Source: Beijerinckiaceae bacterium (GTDB taxonomy: Bacteria; Pseudomonadota; Alphaproteobacteria; Rhizobiales; Beijerinckiaceae). From it: DNA of 64,000 nt. The stretch is taken from the NCBI GenBank assembly GCA_024304885.1, contig JALJOM010000003.1:1150110-1214109 (forward strand), given 5' to 3'. The position numbers and the translations under genes are program-made. Of this stretch, positions 18,168 through 25,998 are shown one piece after another (position 1 is the first letter of the stretch; the number at the start of each line of letters is the position of its first letter). A model generated the notes under the pieces. It was not told where the DNA came from. It saw only the letters and a list, made by a program, of their open reading frames with translations, and made no database searches.

Positions 18168-19355
18168 TCACAGGCATTCGAGCGCAAGCGCCGTCGCTTC
18201 GCCGCCCCCGATGCAGAGCGCGGCCGCCCCGCGCTTCAGGCCATGTGTCCGCAAGGCGTTGAGCAGGGTCACGACGATCCGGGCACCCGAGGCGCCGATC
18301 GGATGTCCGAGCGCGCAGGCGCCGCCGTGGATATTGACCTTCTCGTGCGGCAGCGAAAGCTCCTGCATCGCGGCCATGGTGACGACGGCGAAAGCCTCGT
18401 TGATCTCGAAGAGATCGACATCGCCTTGCGACCAGCCCGCCTTCGCCAGGAGCTTTTGCAGGGCGCCGATCGGCGCGGTCGCAAAGGCGCTCGGCGCCTG
18501 GGCATGGGTCGCATGGGCCAGGATCGCCGCGAGCGGGGCGAGACCGCGACGCTCCGCCTCGGACCGGCGCATGAGGACGAGGGCCGCGGCCCCGTCCGAG
18601 ATCGCGCTCGAGCTCGCGGCGGTGACCGTTCCGCCCTGCTTGAACACGGGCCTCAGGGTCGCGATCTTGTCGAGCTTGGCATCGAGCGGTCGCTCGTCCT
18701 GAAGGACGATCTTCTCGCCTCGGCCCGCGGGCGCCCTGACCGGCGTGATCTCGCGCTCGAAGGTCCCGTCGGCGATCGCCTTCTGCGCCCGCTCGAGCGA
18801 GGCGATGGCGAAGGCATCCTGCGCGTCACGGGTGAATTGACAGGCTTCTGCGCATTGCTCCGCGAAAGCGCCCATGGGGAGATGGTCGCCATAGGCATCC
18901 TCGAGCCCGTCGAGCATCATATGATCGAGGAGTTTCGCGTGGCCGAGGCGATATCCCGCACGAGCGCGGTCGAGGAGATAGGGCGCATTGGTCATGCTCT
19001 CCATGCCGCCCGCGAGCACGACCGCGGCGCTGCCTGCCACGAGGGCGTCATGGGCGAGCATGATCGCCTTCATCCCGGAGCCGCACATCTTGTTGACCGT
19101 CGTGCAGCCCGCGGCCTCCGGCAGCCCGGCCGCGAGCGCGGCCTGGCGGGCCGGAGCCTGGCCTTGTCCCGCGGGCAGGACACAGCCTAATATGACCTCG
19201 TCTACCTCGCCCGGCGGGACCGCGGCGCGCTCGAGCGCGGCGCGGACCGCCACGGCGCCGAGCCGCGGCGCAGCGAGATCCTTGAAAACGCCTTGAAACC
19301 CGCCGATGGGCGTACGCGCGGCGGCAGCGATCACGATGGGGTCTTCTCGCGCCAT
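18168..19355 (-). CDS. Acetyl-CoA acyltransferase (thiolase)
   Basis: A 395-residue thiolase. The nucleophilic Cys is in NKMCGSGMKA (about residue 90), the NEAFA motif near 320, the His/Cys pair in GGACALGHPIGASG near 350-385, and a C-terminal CIGGGE. It catalyses reversible condensation of two acetyl-CoA or thiolysis of 3-ketoacyl-CoA. Length and motifs fit the acetoacetyl-CoA (AtoB/PhaA) type, but no phaB lies beside it, so the pathway (PHA synthesis or acyl degradation) is inferred only. The start at 19355 is preferred over 19415 because the family begins near VIAAAARTPIG; GGAGG lies upstream. Confidence 0.93.
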   Translation of the reverse strand: MAREDPIVIAAAARTPIGGFQGVFKDLAAPRLGAVAVRAALERAAVPPGEVDEVILGCVLPAGQGQAPARQAALAAGLPEAAGCTTVNKMCGSGMKAIMLAHDALVAGSAAVVLAGGMESMTNAPYLLDRARAGYRLGHAKLLDHMMLDGLEDAYGDHLPMGAFAEQCAEACQFTRDAQDAFAIASLERAQKAIADGTFEREITPVRAPAGRGEKIVLQDERPLDAKLDKIATLRPVFKQGGTVTAASSSAISDGAAALVLMRRSEAERRGLAPLAAILAHATHAQAPSAFATAPIGALQKLLAKAGWSQGDVDLFEINEAFAVVTMAAMQELSLPHEKVNIHGGACALGHPIGASGARIVVTLLNALRTHGLKRGAAALCIGGGEATALALECL

Positions 19356-19429
19356 GCTCTCGTGACCTCCGGGGCCTAGCTTGGTCCTGCATGCAATATA
19401 GGAATCCTGCGTCAATGCACCACGGAGTG

Positions 19430-19470
19430 CGTGCTCCGGCGAACCGGACGCCGATCCTGGTCACAAAAGT
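19430..19470 (+). repeat. Dispersed palindromic repeat, partial copy
   Basis: CTCCGGCGAACCGGACGCCG followed by a TGGTCACAAAAGT tail matches the middle of module A with divergence; module B is absent. Located upstream of the thiolase gene. Confidence 0.5.
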
Positions 19471-19664
19471 CCTATGAAACAAGGGTTTGATGCCGCCGTT
19501 CGATCCCTGTCGCGTCGCACGGCGCTCGAGATGGATCTTGGATATGTAGGTGTCGTTATGTCTAAGAATCCGTCATTCCCGACGAGGCGGCGTGATCCGT
19601 TCGGGGCCGCCGAAGGCTTCTCCCACGCCCGTGATCGCTCACCGACGCTCGCGTCCGGTGTCGC

Positions 19665-19834
19665 AGAGCAATTTCCCGCGGAGCGGTGACCGCTTCGCAT
19701 TTCGATCTCGTCGCTGGCGATCTGTCGCAACAGCGAGATCGCCATGTTTCGATCGTTCGCCATCGATGCGAAATTGCGACGAAACAGGAATGTCGAGCCG
19801 GCTTCCGATTCGACCGGATCGGAAGCCGCTCGAG
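19665..19834 (+). repeat. Dispersed palindromic repeat, long variant copy
   Basis: Begins AGAGCAATTTCC, contains GCGAAATTGCGACGAAAC and ends with the TTCCGATTCGACCGGATCGG hairpin, but carries an extra segment of about 60 bases with its own inverted repeat (TCTCGTCGCTGGCGAT / CGCAACAGCGAGATCG). The copy at 46815 shares this insertion in shorter form, so two subfamilies exist. It ends 25 bases before the gpmA start. Confidence 0.7.
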
Positions 19835-19859
19835 GTCGTGCTCGAAGCAAGGATGAGAA

Positions 19860-20480
19860 ATGAACCGCCTACTCGTGCTCGTGCGTCACGGCCAAAGCGA
19901 ATGGAACCTGAACAACGTCTTCACCGGCTGGAAGGATCCGGCCCTGACCGAGAAGGGTATCGCCGAGGCGCGCGCGGCCGGTCAGAGGCTCGCCGCGCGC
20001 GGCTTCGCCTTCGATCGTGCTTTCACCTCCAAGCTCGTTCGCGCGCAGCACACCTTGAAGCTCATCCTCGGCGAGCTCGGCGCGAAGGACCTGCCGGTGA
20101 CCGAGGATATCGCGCTCAACGAGCGCGACTACGGCCAGCTCGCGGGTCTCAACAAGGACGACGCGCGCCGGCGATGGGGCGAGGAGCAGGTCTGGATCTG
20201 GCGGCGGTCCTATGACGTTCGCCCCCCGGGCGGCGAGAGCCTGAAGGACACGGTCGCCCGGGTGCTCCCCTATTATATCAGGACGATCCTGCCGGCGGTG
20301 CTCGACGGCGAGAGCGTCATCGTCGCTGCGCACGGCAATTCGCTCCGCTCGCTGATGATGGTGCTCGACGGCATGACGCAGGAGACGATCCCGACCATGG
20401 AAGTCTTCACGGGCGTCCCGATCATCTACCGGCTGAAGGCGAACTCGCTGGTGGAGTCGAAGGAGGTCTTGAGCGCCTGA
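19860..20480 (+). CDS. gpmA: 2,3-bisphosphoglycerate-dependent phosphoglycerate mutase
   Basis: A 206-residue glycolytic enzyme interconverting 2- and 3-phosphoglycerate. Motifs: [10 protein letters not shown] (phosphohistidine), NVFTGW, the catalytic Glu in [20 protein letters not shown], and the second His in VAAHGNSLR. It is the shorter alphaproteobacterial form. A palindromic repeat lies immediately upstream, so its promoter must lie within or before the repeat. Followed by alkB after 28 bases on the same strand. Confidence 0.96.
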   Translation: MNRLLVLVRHGQSEWNLNNVFTGWKDPALTEKGIAEARAAGQRLAARGFAFDRAFTSKLVRAQHTLKLILGELGAKDLPVTEDIALNERDYGQLAGLNKDDARRRWGEEQVWIWRRSYDVRPPGGESLKDTVARVLPYYIRTILPAVLDGESVIVAAHGNSLRSLMMVLDGMTQETIPTMEVFTGVPIIYRLKANSLVESKEVLSA

Positions 20481-20508
20481 CGCATTCCGGCGGAGAGGAG
20501 GTCGCGCG

Positions 20509-21180
20509 ATGGGACTGCCCCTCGAGGCCGCGGCCGAGGCGCCGCGTGTGGCCCTCGCGCCCGGCCTTTCCTATGTGCCCGGCTACCTCGACGGCGCCGC
20601 GCAGGCGGGGCTCCTCGCCGAGATCGAGCGCGCGCTCGCCGAGGGACCTTGGTACCGGCCGTGCATGCCGCGCTCGGGACGTCCTTTGTCGGTGCAGATG
20701 ACGAATTGCGGCCCCCTCGGCTGGGTGTCGGACGAGCGTGGCTATCGCTACCAGGCGCGGCATCCGACGACCGGCCGGCCCTGGCCCGCGATCCCCGAGA
20801 CGGCACTTCGAGCCTGGGCGGAGCTTTGTGCCTATCCGCATCCGCCGGAAGCTTGCCTCGTCAATTTCTACGATGCGAGCGCGAAGCTCGGGCAGCACCA
20901 GGATCACGACGAGGAGGATCTTTCCGCCCCCGTGATCTCGCTGTCGCTCGGGGCCACCTGCGTCTTCCGCTACGGGGGAGTGAGCCGGCGCGATCCGACG
21001 CACAAGCTCGAATTGCATTCGGGCGACGCGATCGTGCTCGGCGGCCCGGCACGGTTGATCTATCACGGCGTGGACAAGATTCGTGCGGGCTCGTCGGACC
21101 TCGTGCCGGGCGGAGGGCGCATCAACCTCACGTTGAGGCGTGTCACATGCCCCGCAAATGGGCGGACATTCCAGAGTTGA
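20509..21180 (+). CDS. alkB: Alpha-ketoglutarate-dependent DNA/RNA dealkylase AlkB
   Basis: A 223-residue Fe(II)/2-oxoglutarate dioxygenase that reverses alkyl damage on bases. The iron ligands HxD are in LGQHQDHDEE, the distal His in LIYHGVDKI, and the 2-oxoglutarate-binding Arg in GGGRINLTLRR. The N-terminal PGLSYVPGYLDG and YPHPPEACLVNFYD are typical. GGAGAGGAGG lies upstream. No ada-like regulator is adjacent; it may be read through from gpmA. Confidence 0.95.
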   Translation: MGLPLEAAAEAPRVALAPGLSYVPGYLDGAAQAGLLAEIERALAEGPWYRPCMPRSGRPLSVQMTNCGPLGWVSDERGYRYQARHPTTGRPWPAIPETALRAWAELCAYPHPPEACLVNFYDASAKLGQHQDHDEEDLSAPVISLSLGATCVFRYGGVSRRDPTHKLELHSGDAIVLGGPARLIYHGVDKIRAGSSDLVPGGGRINLTLRRVTCPANGRTFQS

Positions 21181-21233
21181 CCCGATTCTCGTAGGACCGA
21201 CGCCCGCGCGGTCGCCAGCCGATCCTGCGCCGC

Positions 21234-22520
21234 CTAGGGAGGCGCGATCTGCTCGGCGGTATTGCCCAGAGCCTCGACATGGTGGCCGTAGTTCCTGGCG
21301 GTCTCCGGGTCGACGATCGAGAGGGGCGCCGAGATGGCGAGCCCCGCCGCGTGGCCGACCGTCGCCGCGGCCCCCGAAATAGCGAGCGAGAGCCTTTCAC
21401 CGAACCCGACGCGCGCGTCTCCGAGAGTTTGGCCGCTAGCGATGCTGCGTCCGATCAGCTCGACGACCTTGGGATTTTCCGCATAGGTTCCGTGGGCGAG
21501 CTTGTCGGGTGATTGAATGCCCGCCAGATCGACGACGTGGATGCGTTCGCGTGCGAGATCGCTCTTGTAAGGTTCCTGGGTCGGGTCGATCCCGCCGAGT
21601 CGATCGTGGCCCCAGAGCTTTCTCGAGATCGCCAGCGCGCGGTCGTCCCGCGAGACGAACAAGATGAAGTTCGGCCGCGACGATCCCATGGAGTCGATCT
21701 GCTCTCGGGCGTTGTCGACATCGACATCGGGGGCGGCGAGGAGGACAGTCTTGATCTTCGGTGCGACCCTCCCGTCGCGGATCGCCATTTGGCGCAAGGC
21801 CTCGAGCGTAACCCAATTGCCCATCGAATGGGCCAGCACCGCGATGCTCGAGACATCGGGATTGTTCGATAGCCAGCGCAACAGGTTTTCGAGCCCGTTA
21901 CGCGAATAGCCGGCGCTCTCCCGATCGTAGCCATAGGCCAGGACGCTGCCCTTGGACGGCCAGGTGAACAGCACGGGTGCGGCGTCCGTCCCCGAATCGT
22001 GGACGATCTGCGCGAAACGGAAGACCGCGTCGTCGAACCGGTTGTTGAACCCGTGCACGAAAACCACGGCTTGGCGTGTCGGCGCTTTCTTGATGAGCCC
22101 GGAGAAGATCGCGATCGCCTGGTCCCTGCTGACCTCGTTCGCCTGCAAGGTCACGAAATCCGTCGCAGGATTGCCGGGAACCTGCTGGGGCCATTGCACC
22201 TCGCCGATCTGCCGCGAGCCGTCCGGCGGGATCGACACGACGATATCGGCAAAGGCCGGAACCCGGCTGCGACGGCCGGAGAACATCTCGCCGCGCTCGC
22301 CTGTCTTCTCGCGGGTCGTCGCGATCACCATCTCGACCTTGCTCGCTCCCGGTACCGTCGCGGGAACGGGTGTGAGAAATCCGGTCGCGCGCGCTGCGCA
22401 GCCACTGATCGCGAGGGCGGCGACGAGGCAGAACGCCGGCGGCGCGGCACGACGTGCGCGAGCCTGGCTCGGCCTGTGTGGTGACCTCACGCGCGCAATT
22501 CGCGCTGATGGAAGCTGCAT
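21234..22520 (-). CDS. Lipoprotein alpha/beta hydrolase of the DUF900 family
   Basis: A 428-residue exported protein. The N-terminus has a basic stretch, a hydrophobic core and a lipobox-like AISGC, suggesting a lipid-anchored envelope protein. The DUF900 hydrolase domain (about 60-330) shows VFVHGFNNRFDDAVFRFAQI and the nucleophile elbow LAHSMGNWV; an Asp in APDVDVDNA and a later His (AHGTYAENP) could complete the triad. Substrate unknown. The start is uncertain: ATG at 22520 is preferred, TTG at 22538 possible, neither with a strong ribosome-binding site. Confidence 0.87.
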   Translation of the reverse strand: MQLPSARIARVRSPHRPSQARARRAAPPAFCLVAALAISGCAARATGFLTPVPATVPGASKVEMVIATTREKTGERGEMFSGRRSRVPAFADIVVSIPPDGSRQIGEVQWPQQVPGNPATDFVTLQANEVSRDQAIAIFSGLIKKAPTRQAVVFVHGFNNRFDDAVFRFAQIVHDSGTDAAPVLFTWPSKGSVLAYGYDRESAGYSRNGLENLLRWLSNNPDVSSIAVLAHSMGNWVTLEALRQMAIRDGRVAPKIKTVLLAAPDVDVDNAREQIDSMGSSRPNFILFVSRDDRALAISRKLWGHDRLGGIDPTQEPYKSDLARERIHVVDLAGIQSPDKLAHGTYAENPKVVELIGRSIASGQTLGDARVGFGERLSLAISGAAATVGHAAGLAISAPLSIVDPETARNYGHHVEALGNTAEQIAPP

Positions 22521-22792
22521 GGTCCGTGAGCTGCGCAAAGGAGGGATCGAGAGATACCAGCCGAGCCTTCACCCCGGGGAGGCCTCGACGAAGCTGACAG
22601 GTCCACCACCCCGCGGTCAAGACGCGGGCACCGGCCACGAGCGGGAGCGCGGTCTCAGGCATTCAATAATATCAATGGATTGAACTACGAGGTGCGTCCC
22701 GGGGACCGAGCTGTCGATGGATTTTGCGAACGAGGGTGGCTTTCCTGCCACATTCTGGAACCCCGCCCCGATGCAGTCGTCGTGGTCGGGCC

Positions 22793-25144
22793 TCAGGCGC
22801 GGATCTTTTGCGGCTGCTGCGGCCGACGCGCGGCCGGCGCGGTCAGCATGAGCTTCTGGCGCGGCGCATCCTTCGCGTCGGGAAGATGGACGAAGACGAT
22901 CGTGCCGACACCGACCTCGGAACGGATCCGCATGGTGCCGCCGTGCAGCTCGACGAGCGATTGCGCGATGGCGAGGCCGAGACCCGCGCCTTTCATGCCG
23001 TTGTCGAGCGCTTCCTCGGTCTGCTCGAAGGGCTGGCCGATCCGCGCGCGCGCCTCGGCCGGCATGCCGACACCATTGTCCTCTACATAGACATTCAGGG
23101 CGCCTTGGATGAGGCGTGTGCGCAGGCTGATCCGACCATGCGGTGGCGTGAACTTCAGCGCGTTGCGCAGGAGAAGGGTCAGGACCTTCACGACCTTGCT
23201 GCGGTCGGCATGAATGCGCTTGCTCGGGAGGCATTCGGCGGAAATGCGGATTTCCTTTTCCCGCGCCGTCGCATCGACCGCGGCGAGGGCCTCGCGCACG
23301 ACGCTGTCGATCTCGAACTCGCACTTCTCGAGGCGCATGCTTCCGGCCTCGAGGCTCGACATGTCGAGGACATTGGAGATCACGCCGAGGAGATATTCGC
23401 CGCTTTCCTTGATGTTGCTGCAATATTCGAGATACTTCCGAGACCCGAGCGCGCCGTGGGTCTCGCTCTGCATGACCTCGGAAAACCCGATGATGTGGGT
23501 GAGCGGGGTTCGGAGCTCGTGGCTCATGTTGTTGAGGAAGGCGGACTTGGCCCGGTTGGCGGTCTCCGCCTCTGCCTTCTGCTCGAGGTATCGCTCGGCG
23601 AGGTCGGCGAGCTGCTGGGCTTGCAGCTCCAGCGCCTGGCGCGACTTGCGCAGGTCGGCGACGGTCGCCATCAGCCGACGCTCCGACTCCATCAGCTGCT
23701 CCTCGTGGCGCTTCAGGAGGGTGATGTCGGTGCCGACCGACACGAACCCGCCGTCCTTGGTGCGCCGCTCGTTGACTTGCAGCCAACGGCCGTCCGCGAG
23801 GCGCGCCTCGTAGGTCCGCGCGCCCGCTCGAGGTCGCTCGCCCCGTGCGATCTCCGCCTGGACGACTGGGGCCCGTCCGCGCGACATGACCTCGGCATAG
23901 GGCGTTCCCGGCACGAGCGTATCGTTCGACAGGTTGTGGAGCCTCTGGAACTTCGAGTTGCACATGACGAGGCGGTTGTCGATATCCCACAGCACGAAGG
24001 CCTCTGAGATGCTTTCGATCGCGTCGCGAAGGCGCATGTCGGCTGTGGCAGTCCGCTCGACGAGAGCTTTCTGCTCGGTGATGTCCACGGCGATGCCGAC
24101 GAGATGGGGCAGGTCTCCGGGGCGCTCTTCGACGAGCTCGGCGCGCGCGCGCAACCACACCCATTCCGAGTCGGCGTTGCGCATGCGGAAGGCGTGATCG
24201 ATCGAGTCCACCTGCGACGTGGTCAGCATCTCGGCCATCGCGGCGAGATCGCCGTCCGCGGGGTGGACGAGGGCGTTGATGTCGCCGAACGACAGGAACT
24301 GGTCGACCGGCGCCATGCCGAGAATCTCGTACATCGAGTCGGACCAATAGATGCGCCCGCGCGCGAGATCCCAGTCCCAAAGGCCGCAGCGGCCGCGGCT
24401 CAGCGCGGTATCGACCCGCGCGCGGAGGCGCGCGCAAATCCGCTCGGAGTCGTGGACGCGCGAGGCTTGCCGGTAATAGGCCAGCGTCAAGGCGACGACG
24501 ACGAGCACGGTGAAGGCGAGCAACCCGCCGGTACGGTAGGTGTCGGCACGCCATTCGGAAAGAATCGCCGAAAGGGGATGCACGAGGGCGACCTGTCCAT
24601 AAGGTGCCGCTAGGCCGAGCACGGTTGCGAGCGCCGGTGTGCCGTCCGCGAGCTCGATCCGCAAGACGCCGGCCTTCTCGGCGAATGTCGTCAGCGGCTG
24701 CGTGGTCCCGAGGTAGTCGGTGAGCGCTGCGCCGAGATATGGTCCCTCGGGATGCGCGGCGACGACCACGCTGTCCGGATCGGTGACGAGGACGCGTTGG
24801 CCCTGTGCGAGACCGCGAGCCGGCAAGGCTCGTGCGAGTGCCGAGGACGCATCGCGCGGCTTGGCACCTCGCGAGCTCGCCTTCAAATCCGCGGCTACGG
24901 CGTTCGCGACGAGCTCGAGGTCGGAGAACCCCGCCGAGATCGCGTTGTTGTAGGCATCACGGGTCGTCACCCAGGCGACGGCGCAGAGGAGAGCCACGAA
25001 GGCCACGGCCATCGCGGGGACGCCACGGGAAATCCAGATGTCGAGGTCTGGAAGCGGAAGAAAGGATAGCCGCCTCGCCTTGAAGGCGAGTCTCTGCAAT
25101 GCTCCTGCTTGCGCAGCAGCATGTGCCGCGTTCGCACGCGCCAT
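22793..25144 (-). CDS. Membrane PAS-sensor histidine kinase (PleC/DivJ-like)
   Basis: A 783-residue kinase. Two membrane helices (about 38-60 and 210-232) flank a ~150-residue extracytoplasmic sensor region. Two PAS domains follow (about 255-375, ending VGIAVDITEQ, and 385-500, ending VGTDITLL), then a coiled linker, HisKA with the phospho-acceptor His542 in MSHELRTPL, and an HATPase domain (NALKFTP, DNGVGM, GAGLGLAIAQSL). The HisKA region (IIGFSEVMQSETHGALG) strongly resembles the PleC/DivJ group that controls DivK and cell-cycle polarity in alphaproteobacteria. No receiver domain and no adjacent response regulator. ATG at 25144 is chosen for its GAGGGGG motif; upstream ATGs are possible. 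Confidence 0.9.
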   Translation of the reverse strand: MARANAAHAAAQAGALQRLAFKARRLSFLPLPDLDIWISRGVPAMAVAFVALLCAVAWVTTRDAYNNAISAGFSDLELVANAVAADLKASSRGAKPRDASSALARALPARGLAQGQRVLVTDPDSVVVAAHPEGPYLGAALTDYLGTTQPLTTFAEKAGVLRIELADGTPALATVLGLAAPYGQVALVHPLSAILSEWRADTYRTGGLLAFTVLVVVALTLAYYRQASRVHDSERICARLRARVDTALSRGRCGLWDWDLARGRIYWSDSMYEILGMAPVDQFLSFGDINALVHPADGDLAAMAEMLTTSQVDSIDHAFRMRNADSEWVWLRARAELVEERPGDLPHLVGIAVDITEQKALVERTATADMRLRDAIESISEAFVLWDIDNRLVMCNSKFQRLHNLSNDTLVPGTPYAEVMSRGRAPVVQAEIARGERPRAGARTYEARLADGRWLQVNERRTKDGGFVSVGTDITLLKRHEEQLMESERRLMATVADLRKSRQALELQAQQLADLAERYLEQKAEAETANRAKSAFLNNMSHELRTPLTHIIGFSEVMQSETHGALGSRKYLEYCSNIKESGEYLLGVISNVLDMSSLEAGSMRLEKCEFEIDSVVREALAAVDATAREKEIRISAECLPSKRIHADRSKVVKVLTLLLRNALKFTPPHGRISLRTRLIQGALNVYVEDNGVGMPAEARARIGQPFEQTEEALDNGMKGAGLGLAIAQSLVELHGGTMRIRSEVGVGTIVFVHLPDAKDAPRQKLMLTAPAARRPQQPQKIRA

Positions 25145-25308
25145 GTCCGGCCCCCTCGAAACCGACTCGAAGGAGATGTGCCGCATCTGTTCGAGTCGGA
25201 GCCATGAGACTCTGACTTTGCGATTTTGTCCAGAATTTAATGAACCATAAACGAAAAAATTGAACGAGGGCCGAATCGGTGGATAACGCGGTTCGAGAGC
25301 TGCACGGC

Positions 25309-25977
25309 TCAACCAAGAACCAGAGCGATCGTAAATCCGTCGTAGCCTTTTCCGCCGACGGTCTGGATCGCCGTCGCCGTGACCCGCGGCTCGCGGGTGA
25401 GCCTCTCGTTGAACGCGCGCACGCCGCGCACCATGGGATCGGTGCTCGCGGGATCGATCACCGCGCCGTTTCGCACGACATTATCGACGATGATCGTACT
25501 GCCGGGTTTCGTCAGCCGGAGCGACCACTCGAAATAGTGGATGATGCTTTCCTTGTCGGCATCGATGAAGACGAGATCGAAGGGGCCGAGCCCTTCGGCC
25601 GCGATCTGCGGCAGCGTGTCGAGCGCCTTTCCGAGCCGCAAGTCGATGACGTGGTCGAGGTGCCCCTGCCGAAAGTTGGCGCGCGCGACCTCGGCGTGGC
25701 GCGGATCGGCTTCGAGCGTGACGAGGCGGCCGTTCGGGGGAAGGGCGCGAGCGAGCCAGATCGTGCTGTAGCCGCCGAGCGTGCCGATCTCGAGAATAGT
25801 CCGGGCGCCCTGGGAGCGTGCCAGGATGTGGAGTAGCTTGCCTTGCGGCGGCGAGACCGCGATGCGGGGCAGGCCGGCCCTCTCGCTCGCCTCGAGCGCG
25901 GCGTCGAGGACCGGGTCGGCCGGGATCATCACGTCCGCGATATAGCGATCGACGGCGGTCCACAGATCGTCGGCCAT
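25309..25977 (-). CDS. SAM-dependent O-methyltransferase (caffeoyl-CoA OMT-like)
   Basis: A 222-residue cytoplasmic methyltransferase of Methyltransf_3 type. The SAM motif I is ILEIGTLGGYSTIWLA (about 61-76), LEADP is the acidic loop, and FDLVFIDADKESIIHY is the metal-binding motif; IIVDNVV follows. Bacterial members often act on catechol-like substrates; the real substrate is unknown. It starts 21 bases after pepN ends on the same strand, so the two are probably co-transcribed. Confidence 0.92.
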   Translation of the reverse strand: MADDLWTAVDRYIADVMIPADPVLDAALEASERAGLPRIAVSPPQGKLLHILARSQGARTILEIGTLGGYSTIWLARALPPNGRLVTLEADPRHAEVARANFRQGHLDHVIDLRLGKALDTLPQIAAEGLGPFDLVFIDADKESIIHYFEWSLRLTKPGSTIIVDNVVRNGAVIDPASTDPMVRGVRAFNERLTREPRVTATAIQTVGGKGYDGFTIALVLG

Positions 25978-25998
25978 CGGGGCTCCGTGCTCGTGGGC

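Larger units (their letters stand above)
19356..19859. other. Intergenic region between divergent thiolase and gpmA, rich in repeats
   Basis: About 500 bases holding a partial repeat copy (19430-19470) and a long variant copy (19665-19834). Short open frames of about 71 and 129 residues exist, but the latter is largely a translation of the repeat. No recognisable gene. Confidence 0.6.

Noticed and set aside
22776-22800. Partial GTCGGGC-type palindrome at the end of the histidine kinase gene
   Set aside because: Too short and too diverged to assign to the repeat families with confidence.
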